Shown piece after piece: positions 1-8,747 of a DNA stretch of 64,000 nt. The DNA comes from Gorsachius magnificus. Lineage: Eukaryota; Chordata; Aves; Pelecaniformes; Ardeidae. The DNA lies in the NCBI GenBank assembly GCA_034008185.1, contig CM067081.1, positions 28,394,806 through 28,458,805 on the forward strand, written 5' to 3'. The notes beneath the pieces were generated by a model. That model worked only from the letters and a program-made list of their open reading frames with translations, did not search any database and was not told where the DNA came from. How positions within the stretch are numbered: the stretch's first letter is position 1; the number at the start of each line of letters is the position of its first letter. Made by a program: the position numbers and the translations under genes.

Positions 1-317
1 GTCTCTCATTAGGTAGTTGTAGAGAGAAATTGGATCTCACTTCAGTCTTCTCTTCTTAAGACTGTATAAACCCAGCTCTCTCAGACTCTTCTCATACACT
101 GTGTTGTCCATTCCCTGGACCTTCTTGGTGTCTGTCTGCTGGACTCTGTCAAATCTGTCAAAACTTGCTTGTACTGGAATGCTCAAAGCTGGGGAATACT
201 CTAGATATGGTCTCACAAACAGTGAATGGCAGAGGAGAATAACTTTCCTGGACTCCCTGGGTGCATACTTGCTAGTGCTGCCCTGGATACTGGCAGCCTT
301 CTTTTCCATGAAGGCAT
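1..317 (-). mobile_element. CR1 LINE fragment, 3' part of ORF2 (reverse transcriptase C-terminal region)
   Basis: The minus-strand translation from about 309 to 37 is open and carries the CR1 ORF2 C-terminal pattern: a KVILL..SLFVRPYLEY block followed by YEKSLRELGLYSLKKRRLK. In CR1 this region lies downstream of the RT domain. The piece runs off the left window edge and stops near 317, where a plus-strand CR1 begins, so the two copies meet head to head. It is diverged and non-functional. The family call is firm, the subfamily unknown. Confidence 0.85.
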
Positions 318-1153
318 TGGGTTTAAAGGTTTAAAGGGCAGGCCAACATGGGCAATATTGCAGTGGGTGTCTGCTACAGACTGTCTGATCAGGAAGTGGT
401 AAATGAGACCTGCTTCAGACAACTGGAAAAAGTCTCCCATTTTCAGTCCTCATAGGAAACTTCAACCCCAAATATATTGAAAGGACAACACAGCAGGGTG
501 TAAGAAATCCAGGATGTTTCTGGAGTACACTGGTGACAACTTTCTGACATAGGTAAATGAAGACCCAGTGAGGGAAGACACTTTGCTGAACCTGAGACTT
601 ACAACCACAGCATTGAGAATGTCCCAATTTAAACCGTTGTGGTGCTTGAGGTGAGGCCGATAATGGGCCATTGCTTGAACAAGGCAGCCCACATATACCG
701 TGTTCTCTGCACCTTTTTGGTTAAGGACCTTTCAGAGGCAGGTTATGAGCAGCTCTGTAGGTGCTGTGTTGGTGTTCTCTAACCAAAGAAGAGCTGACTA
801 ACAATAAGGTGGTTGGGAAAAGCCTCAGCTGCAGTGAACATGAGATGGTGGTGTTGAGGATCCTGAAAGGAGGGGAAAAAAGCAAATGTCAAGATCACAA
901 CCCTGGACTTCAGGAGAGAAAACTTTGGCCTGTTCAGCTGCTTGGAAGAATCACGTGGCTTTACAGTTCTGGAAAGAAGTGAAGCCAAAGAGAGCTTGTT
1001 GATTTTCAAGGATCACTTCCTCCAGGAGTGGTCAGTCTCAATGTGCAGAAAATCAAGCAAAGGTTGCACGAGGCCTGCATGGATGAAGAACTAAGTTCTG
1101 ACAAAATTGAAACAGAAAGGAAGTATAAATGGGGAGAAAGCAGGGTTACCCAG
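318..1153 (+). mobile_element. CR1 LINE segment 1 (endonuclease region), degraded
   Basis: First surviving part of a plus-strand CR1 that continues at 1746, 3188 and 4254. From about 340 the DNA follows the CR1 endonuclease region (GGGCAGGCCAACATGGGCA; the VGVCYR-type stretch; then the part leading to the conserved SDH motif, here GTGAACATGAGATGGTG near 834). Around 895-1020 it matches the spacer between endonuclease and RT. Frameshifts and stops are frequent, so it is an old dead copy. It is interrupted at 1154 by a solo LTR; the flanking CR1 text rejoins when the LTR and its target duplication are removed. Confidence 0.8.
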
Positions 1154-1745
1154 TGTTGTGGTTTAACCCCAGATAGCAACTAAGCATCACACGGCTGCTC
1201 ACTCACTCCCCCAACAGTGGGATGAGGGAGAGAATCAGGAGGGTAAAAGTGAGAAAACCCATGGGTTCAGATAAAGACAGTTCAAGAAGTAAAGCAAAAG
1301 CCATGCACACAAAGTGAAAGAAGGAATTAATTCACCACTTCCCATGGGCAGGCAGGCATTCAGCCATCTCCACAAAAGTAGGGCTCCATCATGTGTAATG
1401 GTTACTTGGGAAGACAAATGACATCACTCTGAACATCCCCTTCTTCCTTCTTCTTCCCCCAGCTTTATTTGCTAAGCATGACATCATATGGTGTGGAGTA
1501 TCCCTTTGGTCAGTTGGGGTCACCTGTCCCAGCTGTATACCCTCCCAAGTTCTTGTGCACCTCCAGCCTACTCACTGGTGGGGCAGTGTGAGAAGCAGAA
1601 AAGGTCTTGGCTCTGTGTAAGCACTGCTCAGCAATAATGAAAACAACTCTTCATTATCAACACTGTTTTCAGCACAAATCCAAGACATAGCCCCATACAT
1701 GCTACTATGAAGAAATGTAACTCTATCCCAGCCCAAACAAGCATA
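1154..1745 (-). mobile_element. Solo LTR, ERVL-like family 1, older subtype
   Basis: The plus strand begins TGTTGTGGTTTAACCCCAG and ends near CCCAGCCCAAACAAGCA, the inverted form of the family ends seen at 3658-4253 (TGTCCTGGTTTCGGC ... TTAAACCACGACA). It interrupts CR1: CCCAG (1149-1153) lies before it and CCAAG (1746-1750) after it, a 5-bp target duplication with one mismatch. No internal viral sequence remains, so it is a solo LTR left by LTR-LTR recombination. It shares a subtype with 13253-13850 (both carry a GATGGAGCCC... segment missing from the younger copies). The ATTAAA poly(A) signal of the family is lost here. Confidence 0.85.
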
Positions 1746-2099
1746 CCAAGGAGAAATATGGAGACACTGAGTGTACAGGGATGGGCTAAGGCAGTTCAAA
1801 GCCCATCTGGAACTGACTCTGGGGAGGGATGTGAAGGGCAACAAAAAGGGCTTCTACAAGTGTATCAGCAGGAAAAGCAAGACCAGAGAAAATGTGCACC
1901 TGCTGCATGGGGGAGGAGAACTGCTGACAAAGGACATGGAAGAGACTGAAAGCATTGAGGATGCCTTTTTCACCTTGGTCTTTACTGGCATGATTTGATT
2001 TAAGGAATCTTAGTCATCAGCAGCCAGTATGGAATTCTGGAGCAAGACTTGCCCTCAGTAGAGGAAGATCAGGTTAGGGAACATTTAAACAAGCTGGAG
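1746..2099 (+). mobile_element. CR1 LINE segment 2 (ORF2, between endonuclease and RT)
   Basis: Continues the CR1 of 318-1153 after the LTR. The translation near 1820-1990 reads GRDVKGNKKGFYKCISRKSK, then the ATVLTKD-like and DAFFTLVFTG stretches typical of CR1 ORF2 ahead of the RT domain. It ends at 2099 in an AGGTTAGGGAACATTTAAAC.. block that reappears at 3183-3239. The next insertion starts at 2100. Confidence 0.82.
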
Positions 2100-2656
2100 T
2101 GTTGTGGTTTCACCTCGCTGGCAACTAAGCACCACGCAGCCACTCACTCACTCCCCGCCTCCCTTGGTGGGATGGGGAAGAAAATTGGAAAAAAAAAGTA
2201 AGACCCATGGGTTGAGACAGAGACAGTTTAATAAGAGAAAAGAATAACAATAGTAATAATACTAATGGTAGAAGAATATACAGAATATACAAAACAAGTG
2301 ATGCACAATGCAACTGCACACCACCTGCTGACAGATGCCCAGCTCGTCCCGAGCAGTGATCACTCTCCCCCCCCCAACCAACTAATTCCCCCTGAGCATG
2401 ATATTATATGGTATGGAACAGATCTTTGGTCAGTTTGGGTCAGCTGTCCTGGATGTGCTCCCTCCCAACTTGTAATGCACCTGGCCAAGCAGGAGAAGCT
2501 GAAAAAGTCCTTGGCTAGTCTAAGCACTACTTAGCAACAACTAAAACATCAGGGTGTTTTCAACATTCTTCTAGTACTAAATCCAAAACACAGCACTATG
2601 CCAGCTATTAGGAAGAAAAATGTCTATCCCAGCCGAAACCATCTATGTCATGCTCA
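2100..2656 (-). mobile_element. 3' LTR of a partial ERVL-like provirus (family 1)
   Basis: The plus strand begins TGTTGTGGTTTCACCTCGC and includes the family segments GATGCACAATGCAACTGC, AGCAGTGATCACT and ATCCCAGCCGAAACC. I place the outer end at 2656 because the minus strand there reads TGAGCATGAC, preceded by a purine-rich GGAAAGGGTAGGA (2659-2671) that would serve as the polypurine tract. Retroviral internal sequence follows at 2657-3187, so this is the 3' LTR of a minus-oriented element, not a solo LTR. The left flank is CR1. Confidence 0.78.
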
Positions 2657-3187
2657 GGTCCTACCCTTTCCAATACAATCCAATTAATCACCACCACTTT
2701 CCACATGTTTTGATATATACAGACAGATATCATTCCCTCAGTCTAGAGACCATCCCTAGAAAATGTCCATTGGGTTCATTTAGTCCATGACTTTGGGCTC
2801 CATCTGTCATAATAGTCTTTCAGGGTAGGAGAGATGGTGTGTGGTGTGGAATTGTTCCATGCTGAAGCCAGTTCTGGTTCTGTCACTGGTCAGTTTCTTC
2901 AAAATTAATTCTTTAGTAATCTGGGCAATTCTTACTGTAATACCATTGATATGACATATAGCAATCATAAAAATTATAACATACAGTATTATACAGCAAT
3001 TAACATCATAAAATTCAGTTCATTGGCTATTTTCACCCAAAATCAAATCCCTTGGAGGTACATATCGACTTCCCCATCCTTCTGCATCACCCACCAAGTG
3101 CAGCCAGGTCCTTGAGCAAAAACAATCCCATGGATGGGTTTGCCTTTACCTGAGGCAGGAGTAACCCAGACTGTCTTCCCCAGCATG
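2657..3187 (-). mobile_element. Internal 3' region of the partial ERVL-like provirus
   Basis: About 530 bp between LTR 2100-2656 and the CR1 that resumes at 3188. On the minus strand it holds, in order, the end of a pol reading frame (3186 to 3043), about 370 bp of AT-rich non-coding sequence and a purine-rich tract next to the LTR. No env-like frame is seen between pol and the LTR, as expected for ERVL. The 5' two-thirds of the provirus and its 5' LTR are missing, and the truncation point is about 3187. The pol/LTR order supports the orientation. Confidence 0.68.
3043..3186 (-). pseudogene. Retroviral pol fragment, integrase C-terminal end
   Basis: The minus-strand frame ending at TGA (complement of 3043-3045) is open for 47 codons back to the truncation at about 3187. 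It contains a VWVTP turn, a GKGKP stretch and a CTWWVMQKDGE stretch, resembling the C-terminal DNA-binding part of retroviral integrase near the end of pol. The catalytic DDE core, RT and gag are absent, so this is a dead remnant. Assignment to integrase is by motif recognition only. Confidence 0.5.
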
Positions 3188-3657
3188 ACTTGCCCTCAGT
3201 AGAGAAAGATCAGGTTAGGGAACACTTAAACAAGCTGGACATAGGGAATTACATAGAACCTGATGGGATTCACCCATGAGTGCTGAAGGAGCTGGCTGAT
3301 ATAATTGTAAAGCCGCTCTTGATTGTCTTTGAAGGGGGGAGGGGGGGGGGGGCGGGCAGGATGTGCATTTCTGAGGCCTAGAAGAAACTTTTATCTTTGG
3401 GAAGGGTAAGAAGGAGGATCTGGGGAATCATCAGCTGGTCAGCCTCACCTCACTCCCCTGGAAGTTGATGGAGCAAATAATTTTGGAAACCATTTGCAAA
3501 CACATGAATAACAAGTAGGTGATGTGGAGCAGTCAGAATGGATCCACAAATGGGAAATCCTGTCTAACAAGCCTGATAGCCTTTCACAATGAGATGACTA
3601 GCTTAATGGATGAGGGGAGAATAGTGGATATTGCATATCCCAGCCTTAGTAAGGCTT
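3188..3657 (+). mobile_element. CR1 LINE segment 3 (RT domain N-terminal half)
   Basis: CR1 resumes with CTTGCCCTCAGTAGAG and continues through the start of the RT domain: GATGGGATTCACCCATGAGT, then GGTAAGAAGGAGGATCTGGG (the KKGKKEDLGN-type motif) and the HGFTKGKSCLTN-equivalent near 3535-3575. A G-rich expansion sits at 3334-3360. Its first 50-58 bp repeat the end of segment 2. A young solo LTR interrupts it at 3658 inside the FSKAF motif. Confidence 0.82.
3334..3360 (+). repeat. G-rich tract (G6-A-G12-C-G3)
   Basis: A run of six G, one A, twelve G, one C and three G lies inside the dead CR1. It meets the simple pattern for a G-quadruplex and is probably replication slippage in a neutral copy. 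Run length in this tract may be uncertain in sequencing. Confidence 0.8.
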
Positions 3658-3940
3658 TGTCCTGGTTTCGGCTGGGAAAGAGTTAATTTTCTTCACAGAA
3701 GCTAGCATAGCACTGTGCTTTGGATTTAGTACTAGAAGAATGTTGATAACACGCTGATGTTTTTAGTTGTTGCCAAGTAGTGCTCAGACTGCTCAAGGAC
3801 TTTTTGAGCTTCTCCTGCTCGGCCAGGTGCATAACAAGCTGGGAGTACAGCACAGCTAGGACCCAAACTGTCCAAAGAGCTATTCCATACCATAGAACGT
3901 CATGCTCGGGGGGGGTTAGTCGATCAGTCGGTCACGGGCA

Positions 3941-4000
3941 GAGTGGTCGCAGCTCGGGCAGTGTGATCGCGGCTCGGGGGGAGTGATTGCTGCTCGGGAC
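3941..4000 (+). repeat. Tandem array, three 20-bp units inside the LTR
   Basis: The units are GAGTGGTCGCAGCTCGGGCA, GTGTGATCGCGGCTCGGGGG and GAGTGATTGCTGCTCGGGAC. They are CpG-rich and share the T(C/T)GC(A/G/T)GCTCGGG core. The copies at 8193 and 14093 carry fewer clear units and the copy at 59474 only one, so this array is specific to the subtype or copy. Confidence 0.8.
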
Positions 4001-4080
4001 GGGCTCGGCATCGGTCAGCAGGTGGTGAGCAATTGCATTGTGCATCACTTGTTTTATATAGTCTGTATATTTTCTTACCA

Positions 4081-4103
4081 TTATTATTATTATTATTATT
4101 ATT
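4081..4103 (+). repeat. (TTA)n microsatellite within LTR R region
   Basis: About 7.5 units of TTA just upstream of the ATTAAA signal. The other family copies have imperfect versions at the same place, so it is inherited from the LTR and has expanded. Confidence 0.85.
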
Positions 4104-4110
4104 CTCTCTT

Positions 4111-4116
4111 ATTAAA
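4111..4116 (+). promoter_or_regulatory. LTR poly(A) signal (ATTAAA)
   Basis: ATTAAA lies downstream of the TTA tract and upstream of a T-rich stretch (4142-4162), the expected layout for LTR polyadenylation. It is also present at 13719-13724 (plus) and as TTTAAT at 8326-8331 and 14225-14230 (minus). Confidence 0.55.
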
Positions 4117-4253
4117 CTGTCTCTATCTCAACCCACGGGTCTTACTTTTTTTTTCTTTTTCTCCGATTCTCTCCCCCATCCCACTGAGGGAGGGGGGGGG
4201 AGTGAGCGAGCGGCTGCGTGGTGCTTAGTTGCCAGCCGGGTTAAACCACGACA

Positions 4254-4683
4254 GGCTTTCAATGCTGTCTCTCATAACACCCTCACTAACAATCTGAATA
4301 AGTACAGGCTAGATAAGTGGACAGTGAGAGATCTGGGATTGTTCAGCTGGGAGAAGAGAAGGCTCAGGGAGATTTTATCAATTTATAAATAACAGGGGAT
4401 GAAGAAGGCAGATTCTGAGACTTCTCAGTGGTGCCCAGTGACAAGACAAGGGGCAATGGGCACAAACATAATACAAGATATTTTGTCTGAACTTTTTCAC
4501 TGTGAGGGTTGTCAATCAGTAGAAGAGGTTGCCCAGCAAACTTGTTGAGTCTCCATCCTTGAGGGTATTTAAAACCTGGCTGAACATTGTCCTGGGAAAC
4601 CAACTCTAGGTGACCCTGTTTGGGATTGAACTAGGTGATCTCAAGACATGACTTCCAGCCTCAGCTATTCTGTGATTCTGTGA
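4254..4683 (+). mobile_element. CR1 LINE segment 4, with 3' terminus
   Basis: It resumes with GGCTTTCAATGCTGTCTC (end of FSKAF...), reaches the GQTVRD-like TGGACAGTGAGAG near 4330, then jumps to the GLFSWEKRRLREI block, so several hundred bp of ORF2 are deleted at about 4329/4330. It ends with the CR1 3' tail TTCTGTGATTCTGTGA. With segments 318-1153, 1746-2099 and 3188-3657 it makes about 2.1 kb of one CR1 insertion spread over 4.4 kb. Confidence 0.88.
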
Positions 4684-4866
4684 CTTTGTGTGCAAACTTT
4701 TGGCCACTTCCAAATGTTACTATATGTAATGTTGTTTGGAACTTTGGAATTTTTAAGATTCTTTTTTAGTTTGAAAATAAGAACTGTTTATTTTGTTTTA
4801 ATTTAGGAAGGCCCAGTCTTGAAGTTGTTCTTTACATGATAACACATTCTGTATTCATGGATAAGC

Positions 4867-5030
4867 ATAAATATATTATTATTTTCATAATTCTTCTATT
4901 CAGACCTTGTGTATGTCAGGCCAGAATGAGTTTGATATGCGGGCTAATGATACTGTTTGTATTACACATACACAGTTTTCAATTCTGCTATTATTTTTTT
5001 TTTAAATCAGAAGTGCTAACTTTAAAATTG
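4867..5030 (+). repeat. Local duplicated segment, copy 1
   Basis: It shares an ordered series of blocks with 6838-7001: ATAAATATATTA, GGGCTAATGATACTG, TCAGTTCTGC-like, AAATCAGAAGTG.TAACTTTAAAA. Similarity stops outside these limits. It is not CR1 or LTR. It may be an old unnamed dispersed repeat or a direct duplication. Confidence 0.7.
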
Positions 5031-6065
5031 CCGTTAACCTAGTTTTCCTAGAGATTTTCAAGCTAATAAATTTTCCTGGGAGTACTGGAGAATATGTTTA
5101 TTTTCTAATAATCAGCAGAACAAACAGAATCCAGACATATTTACCACTTTTATACATATATGCATCAGCATCATTTTTAACCCCCTGCTTAAAGCAGAAA
5201 AAAAGCATCATAAAAGCAAACCTGAATTTCAGTTCTTTTAATTATCTTCTAAGATATTTCTTCTATGTTTGAGAGGCAATTTGTATTAATGTTATCAGCA
5301 TAGGTCATTTAGGTAACTGGTTGATATTAACAAGGTTGATAACTTTTACTTTTCTCATGCTAGACTTTAAACATCCACGTATTTTCTGCTTTGATATTTG
5401 ATATCTTTATTCATTCATCAACATACGAAGTAAAAAAACCCCAACCAAATGAAAAAAAACACCGAAAGACTCATTTCACTGTTTCTGTTTTCCTATCAAA
5501 GATGTCTTCAGTTTTATATACCATATTTATACAACCTTCTAATCTAAAACCAGATTTGGAAGATATTCTCAGGAAGTAAAAAAAGTAACCACTTGTTATT
5601 TTAATTCTGTCTTATGACTGCGATGAGGTGTAAGATGTACTGACTTCACTAAAACAGGCCTTGGCAATACTGAGCATTTCTGAAAGGCCCATTTTAGGTG
5701 CATTATTGTTTTTCTTCTGGGATTTTTAGGTGACTTCTTGAGAAAGTTTTATCATTATCTTTGTCGTTTGACCATGAAGAAATTGTTTTAAGATTTGGTG
5801 AATGTTTAGTTCTTCCATTACATCTCTAATGTCCTCTTAGATCACTAGCAGAAATGCTTGTATAAAATACCACTTGCATCTGTGAAAAGATGGAATCTTA
5901 CCTGACTGAATCTGAATTATATGTGTATATTACACTTCTTCAACCCTAGGTATTTATTAAGGCCAGTTTGTGCTAAACGTCTTCGCTTTCAGTCAAGAGG
6001 AAATGGAAGGTATAAGTACATATATTATCAGAATGCAAATTTTTGTAGGAAAAATAGTATAAGGG

Positions 6066-6104
6066 TGTATATATATATGTGTATATATATGTGTGTATAT
6101 ATAA
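6066..6104. repeat. (TA)n/(TG)n microsatellite
   Basis: Alternating TGTATATATATATATG units; simple repeat. Confidence 0.85.
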
Positions 6105-6837
6105 TAGTATAAGATTAAGGACTTGAACAAGGAAGGGTCATGGGTCAAGACTAAAGAGATATAGATTTATTTGTCTTGTTGTTAGACACTGTACAGAGAT
6201 GTGATATTTAGGAGTCTGCTTGCTGTTTGGACTCTAAACAGTGAATATGAAAAAGAAGGTCTAGAAGGCAGTCCAGAACTTTGTTATGTATATGTCTATG
6301 TATCAATAAGATTAGATGAGAAGTAAAAACAGGTGAAATGGTTGCTAAATATTGAGACAGGAACTTGAAATAATTGATAGCACTTAGATATATTAGTGAA
6401 AATTGAGTAGTGTTGCTCCTGGTATCTCCAGTGTTTTCTGTTTGAAAAGGTTCTTCAGAATTGTGTGACTGTTACGCTTCCTGGTCTGTGCTGTGAAGAT
6501 AATTACTTTTTCAGTTCAGTGGCCTATGCGGTATCAGGTGTCTTTCAGTCCCTTGGCTGAAGCAATCACCCACCCCTCATTCAATTTCAAGAGGTTATCT
6601 CCTATGTCTAGTCATCCCCTGCTGCCAGCCTCCATTGCCTATGCATTAGATTTTGCAGACCCACCTTGTGCTCTTTTGCTGCTTCTTGTCCTCACTTTCC
6701 ATATCAGTATCTGCAAAATTTTTTCAGTCACCTGAGGAAGAAGCTATGAGACCTATAAACAACAAAGAGAAGCTGATATGAAGCAAGAAAGCAATGTTTT
6801 GGAGTAGAAAAATCTGGTTCAAAAGAAGTATAAATAT

Positions 6838-7001
6838 ATAAATATATTACCATTTTGGTCATTCAGGTACTCATATCTTGTGAGTATCTCAGACCAATAT
6901 GAGTTTAATATATGGGCTAATGATACTGCTGGCATTACCCGGACGCGAAATGTTCAGTTCTGCAATTTTTTTAAAAATCAGAAGTGTTAACTTTAAAACT
7001 G
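6838..7001 (+). repeat. Local duplicated segment, copy 2
   Basis: Partner of 4867-5030, same orientation, about 1.97 kb downstream, with moderate divergence and small indels. The central block GGGCTAATGATACTG is identical in both copies. Confidence 0.7.
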
Positions 7002-7284
7002 TTTTTCAGATCAGTTCCTGAAGTTCTTAACCAAGGTACTACAGTGGCCAGACTGTTTTCACAGCTGTCTGTCACACTGATCATATGGACTCAGTTCTTT
7101 GTTCTCCCTGACTTCCAGAGTTTGCACAGATTTCTCATTCCCTGTAATGTAGTATTCAAGGCATTGAGAGCTGTTGAAGACCTGAATTAAAGTGATTTAA
7201 GTATCTGACCGTTATGTTTGTTCCTTATATTGGTGGCATGGAACCTGAGGGCTTATAGAGTTAGGGCATAGACTTTCTATGACC

Positions 7285-7305
7285 TTTTTTTTTTTTTTTT
7301 TTTTT
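7285..7305. repeat. T21 homopolymer
   Basis: Uninterrupted run of 21 T in unique DNA; no retrocopy is recognised beside it. Confidence 0.9.
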
Positions 7306-7676
7306 GAAATGCAATCAGAATAGCTCATCAGTAAGACAATAGTCTTCATGTTCACATTTAACATCTGGAATGTCATAGGGTATGTTATTTTTGTTTCACA
7401 TCATAGCCAGACTTCATTCAGGCTAAAGATAGGAAATACTAAATCCTAAGAAGTAGAGGATGTGTAAAATAAAACAGAACGAAGAAGAGGACAATTAGAA
7501 ATGGAGCAATATGCCTGAAAGCCAAGGTTCAAAGTAATGCTTGTGTGTGTTTCTAGGGGATGTATGAAAACATTCATTTAAAAAGGAGACTATGAGGACA
7601 ATAAATGACTAAGAGAAACTTATAGCAAAAAAAGAGATGCTTCGGGATATGGGGTATGGAATACAGAAATGGATAT

Positions 7677-7980
7677 TGTGGTGGTTTGACCATTGCCAGA
7701 TGCCCGATGCCTACCCAGCCATTCTCTCACTCCTCTTTCTTCAAGCAAGACAAGGGGAGAAAAGAAGGTGAAATTGCTCATGGCTTGAGATAAGGAGAGG
7801 GACATCACTTGTGAATTACTGTCACAGGCAAAACAGACTTGACTTGGGGAAAATTAATTTAATTTCTCAACAATTAGAATAGATTTGGATAGTGAGAAAC
7901 AATTAATTAAAATCACACTTTCCTCCCTGCCCTTTTCCTAAGCTCAACTTCACTGCTTCATTCCCAGCTCTTCCACCTTG
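7677..7980 (-). mobile_element. Truncated LTR, family 2
   Basis: The plus strand starts TGTGGTGGTTTGACCATTG and matches the first ~300 bp of the LTR at 25976-26909. The clearest block is TTACTGTCACAGGCAAAACA, followed by AGACTTGACT.. and a TTAATTTAATTT block. Similarity ends near 7980, so about two-thirds of the LTR (its U3 side, since the element is minus-oriented) is missing. More diverged than the 25976 copy. Confidence 0.75.
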
Positions 7981-8192
7981 TCTTAGCCTTTCTAAATTTT
8001 AGTTTGAACTCTAGCCCAGTTAGTTTGCTTAAAGTGGAAATGCTAAGCAGTAACACGAAATACCACTTCTTTTGATTGGCTGTTTTCCCTGGTCATTAGC
8101 AAACACTGTCTTTAAAGCACACCAAGACTTTATCAGGATTGGTAGTACATGCTTTCTGTAGTAAGAGAGTCCTTAAATTGTCTGGTTTATGC

Positions 8193-8747
8193 TGTCGTGG
8201 TTTAACCCGGCTGGCAACTAAGCACCACGCAGCCGCTCGCTCACTCCCCCCCCTCCCTCAGTGGGATGGGGGAGAGAATTGGGAAAGGGAAAAAAGGTTA
8301 GAGCCGAGGGCTGAGATAAAGACAGTTTAATAAGAGAAAATAATAATAATAGTAATAATGAGAATGATAACAAAATATACAGAATATACAAAACGAATGA
8401 TGCACAATGCAATTGCTCACCACCCGCCGACCGATGCCCAGCCCGTCCCGAGCAGCGATCAGTACCCGAGCGACCGACCGACCCACCAACCCCCCCCGAG
8501 CATGACGTTCTATGGTATGGAATAGCTCTTTGGACAGTTTGGGTCCTAGCTGTGCTGTACTCCCAGCTTGTTATGCACCTGGCCGAGCAGGAGAAGCTCA
8601 AAAAGTCCTTGAGCAGTCTGAGCACTGCTTGGCAACAACTAAAAACATCAGCGTGTTATCAACATTCTTCTAGTACTAAATCCAAAGCACAGCACTATGC
8701 TAGCTTCTGTGAAGAAAATTAACTCTATCCCAGCCGAAACCAGGACA
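8193..8747 (-). mobile_element. Solo LTR, ERVL-like family 1, young copy
   Basis: The plus strand runs from TGTCGTGGTTTAACCCGGC to CAGCCGAAACCAGGACA, 555 bp. The flanks TATGC (8188-8192) and ATGC (8748-8751) fit a 5-bp target duplication with one base lost. It is nearly identical (by eye above 95%) to 14093-14649, but the flanks differ, so each is its own insertion. Minus-strand U3 joins CATGCTC directly to a G run at 8490-8506, without a TATA box. The poly(A) signal (TTTAAT on plus) is at 8326-8331. Confidence 0.92.

Larger units (their letters stand above)
3658..4253 (+). mobile_element. Solo LTR, ERVL-like family 1, young copy
   Basis: A complete LTR from TGTCCTGGTTTCGGCTGGG to GGTTAAACCACGACA, 596 bp. 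It is flanked by perfect 5-bp duplications GGCTT (3653-3657 and 4254-4258). Removing the LTR and one GGCTT restores the CR1 phrase for FSKAF (AGTAAGGCTTTCAATGCTGT). The 5-bp duplication and TG...CA ends fit ERVL-type integration. U3 lacks the TATA box found in the copy at 59474; R/U5 has ATTAAA at 4111. It is longer than its relatives at 8193 and 14093 because of a 3 x 20-bp array at 3941-4000. Confidence 0.92.
4684..7676. other. Unique AT-rich non-coding DNA
   Basis: No CR1 or LTR is recognisable here. It contains a pair of related segments (4867-5030 and 6838-7001), a TA/TG microsatellite and a T21 tract. An open frame at 6984-7190 follows an acceptor-like CTGTTTTTCAG at 7009, but nothing identifies it as coding. 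Confidence 0.6.

Noticed and set aside
3780..3986. ORF starting MLRLLKDFLSFSC found in LTRs at 3658, 8193 and 14093
   Set aside because: The frame is shared only because the LTR copies are young and nearly identical. It lies in U3, differs in length among copies (68, 135, 128 codons) and is absent from older copies.
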